The notes: generated by a model not told the origin, from the letters alone. 64,000 nt of DNA from Acidihalobacter_A sp037381185 (GCF_037381185.1 NZ_JARRQY010000005.1:49966-113965), one strand, 5' to 3'. Shown: positions 51,775-61,396, counted from the stretch's first letter. Numbers and translations are program-made.

Positions 51775-52961
51775 CAGTTGACTTCCGTAATGATCCATTG
51801 ACCGTCGCGCAGAACCAGCTGCTCACCGCAGCCCATCGCCTGTGCGTTCCCATTCTGTCCACGCAGCCCGCGCACCACGACACGACCCTGCGCCCGCAAT
51901 TCGGCCACGCGTCGATCGAGCGCGGCATCCTCCGCAGCGGGCGCGAAAACGCCCGGCACGGCTGCCACCTCGGACTCGCGCCCAACCAGCATGAGCGATT
52001 CGAGATCGGCGCTGAAGCCGGTCGCCGGCCGCGCTCGCCCGAATACCGCGCCGATGCCGTCATAGCGACCGCCACGGGCAACCTCCGCACCGCGCCCCGG
52101 CACATAAGCCGCATAGACGATACCCGAGTGGTAGCGGTAGCCGCGCAGTTCCGCCAAATCGAAACGCAGCTCGGCCGCGGGCACCGCACGGCAGATGGCG
52201 GCAGCAGTTTGGGCCAGATAGTCGAGCGCGGCGGCGACCGCCTCGCCCGCCCCGGCAAGCCGCGCACGCGCGGCATCCAGCACCTCGACGTCACCGTTAA
52301 GTTCAGGCAGCGCCAGGAACCAGCCACGCTGCACCTGCGGCAATTCACGCGCCGCCAGCAGCGCCTCAATTTCCGGCACGGCCTTGCGTTGCAGCATGTC
52401 GAACAGCTCTGCCTCGTCCGCAGCATCCAGGCCGGCGGCGGCGATCAACTGGCGGAAGATATCCAGGTGCCCAAGGTCCACATGCACCCGTTCGACGCCG
52501 CAGATTTCCAGCGTCGCCAGCATCAGACGAATGATCTCGACATCGCTGTCGACGCCGCTGTGGCCGTACAGTTCGGCGCCCACCTGCAACGGGCTGCGCG
52601 TGCCTCCCGGGCCCTGCGGTCGGGTGCGCAGAATGCGCGCCAGATAGCACAGGCGCACAGGCACGTCGCGACGCAGACGATGAGCGTCAATGCGCGCGAC
52701 CTGCGGGGTGATGTCGGCGCGCACCCCCATCAACCGCCCATTGAGCTGATCGGTGAGCTTGAAGGTTTCCAGATCGAGTTCGCTGCCGGTCCCGGTCAGC
52801 AGAGAATCGAGGTACTCGATCAGCGGGGTCATGACCAGTTCATAGCCCCAGCTGCGATACAGGTCCAGCAAGGCGCGGCGCAACTGTTCGATGCGCGCGG
52901 CCTCTACCGGCAGACTTTCCTCGATCCCCTCGGGCAACAGCCAGCGTGCGGGCCCCTTCAT
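51774..52961 (-). CDS. hisZ: ATP phosphoribosyltransferase regulatory subunit
   Basis: Catalytically inactive histidyl-tRNA-synthetase paralogue of 395 residues that activates short-form HisG and mediates histidine feedback. The class II synthetase core is visible (RSWGYELVMTPLIEYLDSLL, FKLTDQLNGRLMGVRADITPQVARI, VARGGRYDGIGAVFG). HisG itself is not in the window. The ATG at 52961 has GGAGAGG upstream. Location between hflC-DUF2065 and purA is the usual one in Gammaproteobacteria. Confidence 0.94.
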   Translation of the reverse strand: MKGPARWLLPEGIEESLPVEAARIEQLRRALLDLYRSWGYELVMTPLIEYLDSLLTGTGSELDLETFKLTDQLNGRLMGVRADITPQVARIDAHRLRRDVPVRLCYLARILRTRPQGPGGTRSPLQVGAELYGHSGVDSDVEIIRLMLATLEICGVERVHVDLGHLDIFRQLIAAAGLDAADEAELFDMLQRKAVPEIEALLAARELPQVQRGWFLALPELNGDVEVLDAARARLAGAGEAVAAALDYLAQTAAAICRAVPAAELRFDLAELRGYRYHSGIVYAAYVPGRGAEVARGGRYDGIGAVFGRARPATGFSADLESLMLVGRESEVAAVPGVFAPAAEDAALDRRVAELRAQGRVVVRGLRGQNGNAQAMGCGEQLVLRDGQWIITEVN

Positions 52962-53125
52962 GCGGCGCCTCTCCGGAATCGGCGATACGGGTTCATCAGA
53001 CAGTCTCACTAGACGATGGACAGATAGACAGCGGGAGAAGTGTACAGCCACGACGAACGCGAGTCGAAACGGTCGTGTTCAGCAGCCGCTCGCCGCTCAT
53101 GGCCCGCACACCGCGGGTTCTTCAG

Positions 53126-53314
53126 TCATCCATGCAGCAGATAGAGCACCAGCAGACCCAACAGCATGCTCACAATCCCGATTAGTCGCAGTGCATTGTC
53201 CGACAACTGCGCGGTCTGCAGCATCGCCCGGCGCATGACGTGCGGGGTCAGAAACGGCAAAATGCCTTCCAGCACGAACAACAGCCCCAAGGCCGTGAGC
53301 AGATGGATCCACAT
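53126..53314 (-). CDS. DUF2065 (YjeT-like) small membrane protein
   Basis: A 62-residue protein with two hydrophobic segments, LLTALGLLFVLEGILPFLTP and LRLIGIVSMLLGLLVLYLLH, separated by a short polar part. This is the DUF2065/YjeT family that sits between hflC and hisZ or purA in many genomes. The function is unknown. It lies 68 bp after hflC and 164 bp before hisZ. Confidence 0.9.
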   Translation of the reverse strand: MWIHLLTALGLLFVLEGILPFLTPHVMRRAMLQTAQLSDNALRLIGIVSMLLGLLVLYLLHG

Positions 53315-53382
53315 GTGACACGTCTCGTTCGGCCGCGCGCCCGCAGGCGCACGGCAATGCGTTCAGAAATTTCCCAGGATCC

Positions 53383-54258
53383 CTATTTGGCCGGGGCCGT
53401 ACCCTGAGCGTTGTTGAAGAAGCGGAAGAACTGCGAATTCGGCTCGAGCACCAGCACGTCGTTCTTGCCGTCGAAGCTCTGCCGGTAGGCTTCCAGACTG
53501 CGGTAGAAAGCGTAGAAGGACGGATCCTTGTTGTAAGCCTTGGCATAAATCTCCGCCGCCTTGGCGTCACCCTGCCCTCGCACGATCTGAGCCTGGCGGT
53601 AGGCGTTGGCGAGAATCACCGTACGCTCCCGGTCGACATTGGCGCGGATGCGTTCGCCCGCCTCCTTGCCTCGCGCTCGGAAATCAGCCGCGACCCGGGC
53701 GCGTTCGGCCTCCATGCGCTGGTAGACGGAGCTGGCCACTTCCGCGGGCAGGTCGATGCGTTTGAGACGCACGTCGACGATGCGGATGCCGAGTTCCTTG
53801 GCTGCCTTATTGGCCTCGATCTCCAGCGGCCCGAGGATCTTGTCGCGCTCGCCCGACACCGCCTGCTGGATGGTCAGCTTGCCGAACTCGCTGCGCAATC
53901 CGTCCTTCATGATCTGAGACAGGCGCAACAGCGCGCGCTGCTCGTCGCCACGCGTGGAGCGGTAGTACTGGTCAAGGTTGGAAATGCGCCACTTCACGAA
54001 GAAGTCGACCATGACGTTCTTCTTCTCGCTGGTGAGAAAGCGCTCGGGTTGCGAGTCGAGCGTGAGCACACGTGCATCGAACTTGCGCACGTTCTCGATC
54101 AGCGGCAGCTTGAAGTGCAGGCCGGGCTTGATATCGGCCTGCTTGACTTCACCGAGCTTGAGCAGAATCGCGCGCTGATCCTGGCGCACGGTATACGTCG
54201 ACAGATACAGCAACAGCGCGACGACAGCGATAATGGCGGCAGTGATCTTCAGCTTCAT
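53383..54258 (-). CDS. hflC: FtsH protease modulator
   Basis: SPFH/prohibitin-family protein of 291 residues, N-terminally anchored in the inner membrane (about residues 5-22) with a large domain facing the periplasm. With HflK it forms a cage around FtsH. Family phrases include VRQDQRAILLKLGEV, GLHFKLPLIENVRKFD and VDVRLKRIDLP, and a coiled-coil rich in ERARVAADFRARGKEAGERI. It starts 1 bp after the hflK stop. The C-terminal RFFNNAQGTAPAK tail is unremarkable. Confidence 0.95.
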   Translation of the reverse strand: MKLKITAAIIAVVALLLYLSTYTVRQDQRAILLKLGEVKQADIKPGLHFKLPLIENVRKFDARVLTLDSQPERFLTSEKKNVMVDFFVKWRISNLDQYYRSTRGDEQRALLRLSQIMKDGLRSEFGKLTIQQAVSGERDKILGPLEIEANKAAKELGIRIVDVRLKRIDLPAEVASSVYQRMEAERARVAADFRARGKEAGERIRANVDRERTVILANAYRQAQIVRGQGDAKAAEIYAKAYNKDPSFYAFYRSLEAYRQSFDGKNDVLVLEPNSQFFRFFNNAQGTAPAK

Positions 54259-54259
54259 G

Positions 54260-55444
54260 TCAACGCACCTCCCGCGTGCGCGTGTCACGACGCAGGCGCT
54301 CGGCCTGCATCGGATCACCGGATACCGTGTTGCCACCGCTCGAAACCGAACCACCGGACGAGGAATACACGCCCGAAGAGGACGACGAGGAGGGAGCGCC
54401 CGCTCCCTGCATCAATTTATCCAGCGGCAGATAAAACAGACTGTTGCTGCCCTTTCCGCTGGCATTGAGCAGTACCTTGGAACTGTTCGACAGCACCGAC
54501 TGCATGGTATCGAGGTAGAGACGTTCGCGGGTCACCTTTGGCGCCTTCAGGTACTCCTTGAGCAACTCGTCGAAGCGCGCCGCATTACCCTGGGCACGCG
54601 CCACCACCTGGCCCTTGTAGGCCTGTGCCTCCTGCGTGATGCGCGCCGCCTGACCACGTGCCTGCGGCAACACCGAATTGGCATAGGCTTCGGCCTCGTT
54701 GCGATAGCGGACCTCGTCCTCGCGCGCCTTGATGGCGTCGGCAAAGGCGCTCTGCACCTGCTCTGGTGGCTGCGCGTCCTGCAGGTTCACCTTGATGACC
54801 TGAAGCCCCGTCTTGTAGGTATTCAGGGTGTCCTGCATGATCTGCTGCGTGCGGATGGCGATATCCGCACGGCCTTGGCCGACCACGTAGTCCATCTTGC
54901 TTTGCCCGACCACTTCGCGAATGGCGCTGATCATGGCCTCGCGCAGCGTCTGATCCGGATTTCGCACGTCGAACAGATAGCGCTTCGCGTTGCTCACGCG
55001 GTACTGCGCTGACACGTCGACGTCGACGATGTTCTCGTCCTTGGTCAGCATGACCGACTTGCTCTGGGTACTGCGAATCTGGTCGATATCGACCACGTCG
55101 ACGGACTCGGCCGGATACGGCAGATGCCAGTGCGGCCCAGGCATGGTTTCGCCGCTGAAGGCGCCGAAACGCGTCACCACGCCACGCTCGCCGGGCCCGA
55201 CGATATAGAACCCGGAAGCCAGCCAGGCAACCACGAGTACGATCACGGCCAGCACGATGCCGCCCGTGGGCAGCCCACCGCTTCCCGACTTGTTGCCATC
55301 GGACGAACGACGGCCACCGAGACGTTCCAGCCATTGGCGCAGCCAGCGTTCAGGGTCGAAGGAATTCTTGCCTCCCCCCTTCTGCCCGCCACCCCACGGA
55401 TCCTTGTTGCCCGAATTGTTGTTACCTGGCTCGTTCCAGGGCAT
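54260..55444 (-). CDS. hflK: FtsH protease modulator
   Basis: Partner of HflC, 394 residues. The N-terminus is Gly/Asn/Lys-rich and cytosolic (MPWNEPGNNNSGNKDPWGGG), followed by one membrane segment (about 62-80) and an SPFH domain (GERGVVTRFGAFSGETMPGPHWHLP). The C-terminus carries a low-complexity Ser-rich stretch near 357-385. The ATG at 55444 has GGAG upstream. It is separated from hflX by 206 bp, in which no terminator or promoter was clear. Confidence 0.95.
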   Translation of the reverse strand: MPWNEPGNNNSGNKDPWGGGQKGGGKNSFDPERWLRQWLERLGGRRSSDGNKSGSGGLPTGGIVLAVIVLVVAWLASGFYIVGPGERGVVTRFGAFSGETMPGPHWHLPYPAESVDVVDIDQIRSTQSKSVMLTKDENIVDVDVSAQYRVSNAKRYLFDVRNPDQTLREAMISAIREVVGQSKMDYVVGQGRADIAIRTQQIMQDTLNTYKTGLQVIKVNLQDAQPPEQVQSAFADAIKAREDEVRYRNEAEAYANSVLPQARGQAARITQEAQAYKGQVVARAQGNAARFDELLKEYLKAPKVTRERLYLDTMQSVLSNSSKVLLNASGKGSNSLFYLPLDKLMQGAGAPSSSSSSGVYSSSGGSVSSGGNTVSGDPMQAERLRRDTRTREVR

Positions 55445-55650
55445 GAGTCTCACTCCAAAAGGGAATTCGATTTGGCGCCACGGAATCCTCCACCGCGAAC
55501 TTCGCGCGGGAATCGCAAACGCGCACGCCCACGCAGGAACCCGGGCCAAGCAGAGGCCGAACGCCGCATTCTAGTGTACCGTCCCACACTTGGCGACCCC
55601 ACCGCCAGTGCCCGTCCCGATCCGCCCCGGAGTGCCGACGCACCAAGCGC

Positions 55651-56934
55651 TCACAGGGACCGCAGGCCGGCCGTGTCACGATGCGCGCCGGCGAGAACAT
55701 CGTCCAGCTTGCGCTGCGGCAACCGCACCTCCAGCTCCCAGGCGCCGTGATCGTCGACACGTTCGTCGAGCACCGCACCGAGACCGAACAGTTGCGCACG
55801 CAGACGTCCTTCGCCTGGCTCCAGATGCATCCAACCGTGCACCATGTCGGACACGAAGTGCTGCGCCAGCACCTCCAGCAGCAGATCGATGCCGCGCCCA
55901 TCGTACGCCGATACCCATACACGTTCGATACGTCCGTCATGGCCGCGATCGACACGCGGTTCCGACCCGAGCAGGTCGATCTTGTTGTACACCTGAATCG
56001 TCGGCCGCTCTCCTGCGCCGATATCGCGCAGCACGCTGTCCACCTGTTCGGCGGTGTGCAAGCGCTCGGGGTCGGCTGCGTCCACCACGTGCAGCAACAG
56101 GTCGGCATCACGCGTTTCCTGCAGCGTGGCATGGAAAGCCGCGACCAGCTCGTGCGGCAGATCCCGCACGAAACCGACCGTGTCCGCCATGACCGCAGTA
56201 GTACCCGGCGCGAGTTCCACGCGCCGCAGCGTGGGATCCAGGGTGGCGAACAGTTGGTTCGCCGCATGCACGCCCGCGTCGCACAGACGATTGAATAAAG
56301 TGGACTTGCCAGCGTTGGTATAGCCGACCAGGGCGACCGTGGGCAGCTCCGCCTTACGCCGGGCCTGACGGCCCTGCTCGCGCTGGCGACGCACACGGTC
56401 GAGCTTGCGATTGATCTGTTTGATGCGCCCGCCAAGCAACCGGCGATCGGTCTCGAGCTGGGTCTCGCCCGGCCCGCGCAGGCCGATGCCGCCCTTTTGG
56501 CGCTCGAGGTGAGTCCAGCCACGCACCAGCCGTGTGGCAAGATGATTGAGCTGGGCAAGTTCGACCTGCAGCTTGCCCTCATGGGAACGGGCACGCTGGG
56601 CGAAAATATCCAGAATGAGGCCGGTGCGGTCGAGGACCCGCGCCTTGAACAAGCTTTCCAGGTTGCGTTCCTGGCTGGGACTCAGGGCGTGATTGAAGAT
56701 GACCAGCTGAGCGCCGGCAGCGGCAACCACCGCCGCGATCTCTTCGGCCTTACCGGTGCCGACGAAATACTTCGAATCGGGCGCCCGCCGGCGCAGGCGC
56801 ACGACTTCCTGCACCTGCGCCCCCGCGGAACGCGCGAGTTCCGAGAACTCCTCGAGTTCATGCTCATCGGCCATTTCGACGAGATCGACGTGTACGAGCA
56901 CGGCCAGCTCGCCGCTTTGAGGTCGTTCAAACAA
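55651..56934 (-). CDS. hflX: Ribosome-splitting GTPase
   Basis: GTPase of 427 residues that rescues or dissociates ribosomes, notably under heat stress. The N-terminal HflX domain (about 10-185, with GTGKAEEI and FNHALSPSQERNLE) and glycine-rich GIGLRGPGETQLETDRR linker precede the G domain: G1 GYTNAGKST, G3 DTVGFV, G4 NKID. The start is TTG at 56934, where LFERPQSGE aligns with family N-termini; no ATG is available upstream and the hfq stop is 18 bp away. It follows hfq. Confidence 0.95.
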   Translation of the reverse strand: MFERPQSGELAVLVHVDLVEMADEHELEEFSELARSAGAQVQEVVRLRRRAPDSKYFVGTGKAEEIAAVVAAAGAQLVIFNHALSPSQERNLESLFKARVLDRTGLILDIFAQRARSHEGKLQVELAQLNHLATRLVRGWTHLERQKGGIGLRGPGETQLETDRRLLGGRIKQINRKLDRVRRQREQGRQARRKAELPTVALVGYTNAGKSTLFNRLCDAGVHAANQLFATLDPTLRRVELAPGTTAVMADTVGFVRDLPHELVAAFHATLQETRDADLLLHVVDAADPERLHTAEQVDSVLRDIGAGERPTIQVYNKIDLLGSEPRVDRGHDGRIERVWVSAYDGRGIDLLLEVLAQHFVSDMVHGWMHLEPGEGRLRAQLFGLGAVLDERVDDHGAWELEVRLPQRKLDDVLAGAHRDTAGLRSL

Positions 56935-56952
56935 TGGAAGTCTTGCGTCCGC

Positions 56953-57192
56953 TTACTCGGCTTCTTCCCCGTCTTCCATCGGCACCCGCACGGGACGCGA
57001 AGGAACGATGGTGGAAATGGCGTGTTTGTAAACCATCTGACTGACGCTATTCTTCAGCAGCACCACGAACTGGTCGAAGGATTCGATCTGCCCTTGCAGC
57101 TTGATCCCGTTGACCAGGAAGATGGCGACCGGCACGCGTTCCTTGCGCAGCAGGTTAAGAAACGGCTCTTGCAGGGTATGCCCTTTAGACAT
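56953..57192 (-). CDS. hfq: RNA chaperone Hfq
   Basis: Hexameric Sm-like protein of 79 residues that pairs small RNAs with messages. Sm1 (PVAIFLVNGIKLQGQIESFD, residues about 20-39) and the Sm2 motif YKHAIST are intact. The C-terminal tail is short (RPVRVPMEDGEEAE) compared with the 102-residue E. coli protein. AGGAG lies before ATG 57192. The order miaA-hfq-hflX-hflK-hflC is canonical. An 8-bp hairpin lies in its leader. Confidence 0.97.
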   Translation of the reverse strand: MSKGHTLQEPFLNLLRKERVPVAIFLVNGIKLQGQIESFDQFVVLLKNSVSQMVYKHAISTIVPSRPVRVPMEDGEEAE

Positions 57193-57213
57193 TAACAAAC
57201 TCCTGTTGTTTGC

Positions 57214-57247
57214 GCCGCAGTTGAATCCTTTGGTAGCACACTGCGGC
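57214..57247 (-). promoter_or_regulatory. Hairpin in the hfq leader with an upstream extended -10
   Basis: In the 95 bp between miaA and hfq the minus-strand transcript can form GCCGCAGT/ACTGCGGC, a perfect 8-bp stem (57240-57247 with 57214-57221) and 18-base loop. It sits just before the Shine-Dalgarno. An extended -10-like TGATACTAT lies upstream (complement of about 57254-57262), suggesting a promoter internal to the operon. Confidence 0.5.
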
Positions 57248-57287
57248 TGGTTATAGTATCACGCGTTCCGAATCCCCCGGCCCACCA

Positions 57288-58241
57288 TCATGTCTCGTCC
57301 CTGAGGTAATTCTCGACTCGCTTGCAGATCGTAGACAGCTCCAAGGCGTCTGCGTTCAACGTCTCCAATCCATCGTCTGCACGCAACCACGTCATCTGCC
57401 GCTTGGCCAGCTGACGGGTCGCAACGACCACCTGGCGGGACATTTCCTTGCGATCATACTCTCCCTCCAGATGACGCCATACCTGCCGATACCCGACCGC
57501 GCGCATGGAGGGGCACGACAGATCAAGATCGCCTCTTTCATATAGGTGCGCAACTTCATTTATCAACCCCTGCTCGAGCATGTTTTCAAATCGATGCTCG
57601 ATACGCCGATGCAAGCGCTCGCGATCGACCGGCAACAGCGCCAGGCGCAGCGTCCGGTACGGGAACGCGTCATCACTACGGCGACGCTGCAGTTCGCTCA
57701 ACGGCACCCCGCTCAACCGGTAGACCTCCAGCGCGCGCTGCAGACGCTGCGGGTCATTGGGATGGATACGCGCTGCAGCGACCGGATCCACCTCCGCCAG
57801 CTCCTTGTGCAACCCCTGCCAGCCGCGCTGCAGCGCCTGGGCCTCGATCTCTGCGCGCAAACTCGCATCGGCCTGCGGCAACTCGGACAGGCCCTGCTCG
57901 AGCGCGCGGAAATACAGCATGGTGCCGCCGACCAGCAACGGCACCCGCCCCGCCGCAGTGATTTGCTCCATCTCACGCAGCGCGTCCTCGCGAAACTGTG
58001 CCGCCGAATAGCTTTCCGCCGGATCGAGAATATCGACCAGCCGGTGCGGCGCTTCGGAAAGGACCTCGGGGCCGGGCTTGGCCGTGCCGATATCCATTTC
58101 GCGGTAGACCAGCGCCGAGTCGACGCTGACGATCTCCAGCGAAAAGCGGCGCACCAGTTCCACCGCCAGATCGGTCTTGCCGCTGGCGGTCGGCCCCATC
58201 AGCAGGATCGCCGGCGGATCGTTGCGCGCCGCCCCGTTCAC
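57288..58241 (-). CDS. miaA: tRNA dimethylallyltransferase
   Basis: Adds dimethylallyl to A37 of tRNAs reading U-starting codons. It has 317 residues with P-loop GPTASGKT, the DSALVYREMDIGTAKP segment with the catalytic Asp and the later YRQVWRHLEGEYDR and TRQLAKRQMTWLR phrases. Start assigned to GTG 58241, which overlaps the mutL stop (GTGA); this gives the family length. An ATG at 58313 in mutL would add 24 residues with no match to the domain. Confidence 0.95.
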   Translation of the reverse strand: MNGAARNDPPAILLMGPTASGKTDLAVELVRRFSLEIVSVDSALVYREMDIGTAKPGPEVLSEAPHRLVDILDPAESYSAAQFREDALREMEQITAAGRVPLLVGGTMLYFRALEQGLSELPQADASLRAEIEAQALQRGWQGLHKELAEVDPVAAARIHPNDPQRLQRALEVYRLSGVPLSELQRRRSDDAFPYRTLRLALLPVDRERLHRRIEHRFENMLEQGLINEVAHLYERGDLDLSCPSMRAVGYRQVWRHLEGEYDRKEMSRQVVVATRQLAKRQMTWLRADDGLETLNADALELSTICKRVENYLRDET

Positions 58242-60070
58242 CGACCGCGCAGGAACAGACGATCCAGATCGCCCAGACCGAGCTGGGTCCAGGTCGGACG
58301 TCCATGGTTGCACTGTCCGCTGCGCTCGGTGCGTTCCATATCGCGCAGCAGACTGTTCATCTCGTCCACGGTCAGGCGACGGTTGGCGCGCACCGAACCG
58401 TGGCAGGCCATGGTCGAAAGCAGCTCGTTCATCTGCTCCTCGATGCGCTCGCTGCTGCCGTATTCGAGCAGATCGCCAAGCACATCACGCAGCAATTGTG
58501 CCGCATCCGCACCGTTGAGCATCGCCGGCAGGCTGCGCACGCGCAGCTTCTCGGGGCCAAGCCGGTCGACCTCCAGTCCCAGCCGCATGAGCAATTCACC
58601 CTGGCGTTCGGCGCAGTCGGCCTCGCGTCGGCTCACCGCCACGCTGAGCGGCAACAGCAAGGGCTGGGCACGCACCCGCGCCTCTGTCCAGGCCTGTTTC
58701 AGGCGTTCGTAGGTGATGCGCTCATGGGCCGCATGCATATCCACCAACACCAGGCCGTCGGCGTTCTCCGCCAGAATGTAGATGCCCTTGAGCTGGGCCA
58801 GGGCAAAACCGAGCGGCGGCACTTCTGAAGCGGCGGCCGGGACCTCGCGCGGCGCGGCTCCGTACAAAGCCGCATAGCCGGCCAACTGCTCGCGCACCGT
58901 ATTGCCGCCGGTGGAGTGAACGGGCGCGGACGGCCGGCTCGCAGGCGGCAGATCGAAGGCCAACCCCGGCCCCGGGCGCGGTTCGCTGCGCGCGGCAAGA
59001 CCGGCCGCAGGAGCCGGAATCGGTTCGCCGCTTGCGGGCGCCGCCTCCGCTGCGGCGCCGGCCCCGCCAGGGCGCATACTGGCCAGGGCGTCCTTGAGCG
59101 TATGGTGCAGAAAATCATGCACCAGCCGGCTTTCGCGCAGGCGCACCTCTGCCTTGGTCGGATGCGCGTTGACGTCCACCGCCGCCGGATCCATCTCCAG
59201 AAACAGCACGAAAGCCGGCTGACGGCCGTGGTAGAGCACGTCCTGATAAGCCAGCCGGACGGCATGCGAAAGCACCTTGTCGCGCACCATGCGGCCATTG
59301 ACGTAGAAATACTGCTGATCGGCCTGGGCACGTGAATAGGTCGGCGCGCCAAGCCAGCCGTGCAAACGCAGTCCGGCGGCCTCGTGCTCCACATAGACCG
59401 TCTGCTCCATGAAGGCACTGCCGACCACCTGCGCAACCCGGCGCTCGCGCGCCGCCAGGTCGGCGGCGGCGCGTAGGTCGGCCTGCACCTTTCCATTGTG
59501 AGTCAAGGTCAGACTCAGCTCGAAGCGACTCAGCGCGATGCGCCGGACCACCTCGTCGATATGCTGGTACTCGGTACGCTCGGTGCGCAGGAACTTGCGG
59601 CGCGCCGGGACGTTGAAGAACAGGTCGTGGACCTCGATGGTCGTGCCCTGCGGATGCGCTGCCGGCTCCGGCTCGCCGAATTCCTCGCGGCCGTCGCCGC
59701 GCAGCCTCCACCCGGCCGACTCCCCGGCCGTGCAGGAGGACAGCGTCATACGCGACACCGAGGCTATGCTGGGCAACGCCTCGCCGCGAAACCCCAGGCT
59801 GGCCACTCTTTCCAGATCATCGAGCGAGGCCACCTTGCTGGTGGCATGCCGCGAAAGCGCCAGCGCCAACTCCTCGCGCGGAATGCCCGAGCCATTGTCA
59901 CGCACGCGCATCAGCCGCGAGCCGCCCTGCTCGATATCGATGTCGATGCGCGTGGCGCCGGCATCGAGACTGTTCTCGAGCAGTTCCTTGATCACCGAAG
60001 CCGGACGGTCGATGACCTCGCCGGCGGCGATCTGGTTGACGAGCTGGGGAGGAAGACGGCGAATCGGCAT
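58238..60070 (-). CDS. mutL: DNA mismatch repair protein MutL (endonuclease type)
   Basis: Mismatch-repair matchmaker of 610 residues. The N-terminal GHKL ATPase (to about 335) has ELLENSLDAGAT, DNGSGI and GFRGEALPSIASVS. A Pro/Ala-rich linker (about 345-430) leads to a C-terminal dimerisation domain. The C-terminal sequence DMHAAHERITYE fits the DxHA(X)2E(X)4E endonuclease motif, so this MutL can probably nick DNA itself, as in bacteria lacking MutH. ATG 60070 matches the family start. It lies between amiC and miaA. Confidence 0.96.
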   Translation of the reverse strand: MPIRRLPPQLVNQIAAGEVIDRPASVIKELLENSLDAGATRIDIDIEQGGSRLMRVRDNGSGIPREELALALSRHATSKVASLDDLERVASLGFRGEALPSIASVSRMTLSSCTAGESAGWRLRGDGREEFGEPEPAAHPQGTTIEVHDLFFNVPARRKFLRTERTEYQHIDEVVRRIALSRFELSLTLTHNGKVQADLRAAADLAARERRVAQVVGSAFMEQTVYVEHEAAGLRLHGWLGAPTYSRAQADQQYFYVNGRMVRDKVLSHAVRLAYQDVLYHGRQPAFVLFLEMDPAAVDVNAHPTKAEVRLRESRLVHDFLHHTLKDALASMRPGGAGAAAEAAPASGEPIPAPAAGLAARSEPRPGPGLAFDLPPASRPSAPVHSTGGNTVREQLAGYAALYGAAPREVPAAASEVPPLGFALAQLKGIYILAENADGLVLVDMHAAHERITYERLKQAWTEARVRAQPLLLPLSVAVSRREADCAERQGELLMRLGLEVDRLGPEKLRVRSLPAMLNGADAAQLLRDVLGDLLEYGSSERIEEQMNELLSTMACHGSVRANRRLTVDEMNSLLRDMERTERSGQCNHGRPTWTQLGLGDLDRLFLRGR

Positions 60071-60166
60071 GATGGGCTGCGGCGGAAAACTGCGGCCCAT
60101 TATGCCACGATGCAGGCAGGCTACGGACGGGAATAACGTCCCCGTCCGCTCAAGCACTATGGCCTG

Positions 60167-61396
60167 TCAGGAAAATGCTTCCTTGGCCTGATTGTGCGCC
60201 GCCAGCAGCGTGCCCGGCGGGGCGTACTTGGAGAAATAGTCCTGCACGCCCTCGTGCAGCGCAATGGCCATGCGGCGCTGGAACGCCGGCGTGCGCAACT
60301 GGCGCTCTTCCGATGGATTGGAAATGAAGGCGGTCTCCACCAGAGCCGATGGAATATCCGGCGACTTGAGCACTACGAACGCGGCGCGTTCCACGGTGCG
60401 CGAGTGCAGGCGGATCACCTTGTTGATGTTATGGGTAAGGTGCTCGCCCAGCTTGAAGCTCGATTCGCGGGTCGCTGTCTGGGCCAGATCGACCAGCACC
60501 GAGGCCACCAAGTTGTCCTTGTCGGACAGGTTCACGCCGGCCACGCGATCGACCTCGTTCTGGCGCTTCGCCAACAGGCGCGCCGCCTCGGAGGAGGCGC
60601 CATGCTCCGACAGCACGTACACGGTCGAGCCCTTGGGATAGCGATAGGGCGAAGCGTCGGCGTGAATGGAAATGAACAGGTCCGCCTGCTTTGCCCTCGC
60701 CTTGCGCAGACGTTCGCGCAGGCTGACGTAGTGGTCGCTGCTGCGAATCAAGTAGGGCCGCATGCCCGGCGTCTTCTTGATCAGCGCTTCCAGACGACGC
60801 GCGATCTGCAGCACCACGTGCTTCTCGTAGGTGCCGCGTTTGCCGATGGCGCCAGGATCGACGCCGCCGTGCCCGGGATCGATGGCCACCACCACATCGC
60901 GCAGCTTCTTCCCGGTCTGCGCCGCGGCGGCCGTGATGACGGGCGCAGCCGAATCGGCCGTCGCCGCAGCAAGATCGACGACCAGGCGATAGTGGGTGGA
61001 ACCCTTGCCGGGCTTGAGCAGAAAGCTACTCGTATTGGTCTGTTCCTTCAGGTCCAGCACCACGCGCAGGTTCGACACATTGCGGCGTGCATAGCGGATG
61101 TCGTGGACAAGCGCGATCGGTTTCACATGCAGGCCGTCGGGCGCGTTCGTGTTCCTGAAGTCGATGACCACGCGCTCGGGCTTGGAAAGGGTGAACAGAT
61201 TGTGTTCGACCGGCCCGCTGAGGTCGAAAACCACGCGGGTGCTACGTCCGTCCTGAGACATGCGCACGCCCTTCACCTCCACCCTGGAACTGGCGAAGGC
61301 CATGGGACTGACAAAGGTCACCGCAGCGGCGCCCGAGACGCCGAGCAGGCGGCGCAGAAACAGCCGTCGTTCGAAATTCTGGTCTCGTTGGCTCAT
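60167..61396 (-). CDS. amiC: N-acetylmuramoyl-L-alanine amidase
   Basis: Periplasmic zinc amidase of 409 residues that splits septal peptidoglycan during daughter-cell separation. A Tat signal starts at residues 10-15 (RRLFLR) with a hydrophobic stretch to about 35. An AMIN targeting domain follows (about 38-150), then Amidase_3 (about 185-400) with DPGHGGVDPGAIG, the Glu in YEKHVVLQIA and ISIHADAS. There is no LysM domain. ATG 61396 has GGGGAG seven bases upstream. A short hairpin (60124-60148) separates it from mutL, and a 132-bp AT-rich gap lies upstream. Confidence 0.93.
   Translation of the reverse strand: MSQRDQNFERRLFLRRLLGVSGAAAVTFVSPMAFASSRVEVKGVRMSQDGRSTRVVFDLSGPVEHNLFTLSKPERVVIDFRNTNAPDGLHVKPIALVHDIRYARRNVSNLRVVLDLKEQTNTSSFLLKPGKGSTHYRLVVDLAAATADSAAPVITAAAAQTGKKLRDVVVAIDPGHGGVDPGAIGKRGTYEKHVVLQIARRLEALIKKTPGMRPYLIRSSDHYVSLRERLRKARAKQADLFISIHADASPYRYPKGSTVYVLSEHGASSEAARLLAKRQNEVDRVAGVNLSDKDNLVASVLVDLAQTATRESSFKLGEHLTHNINKVIRLHSRTVERAAFVVLKSPDIPSALVETAFISNPSEERQLRTPAFQRRMAIALHEGVQDYFSKYAPPGTLLAAHNQAKEAFS

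Noticed and set aside
60124..60148. Terminator between amiC and mutL
   Set aside because: An 8-bp stem exists (60124-60131 with 60141-60148) but lacks a T-tail, and the genes appear to be one transcription unit.
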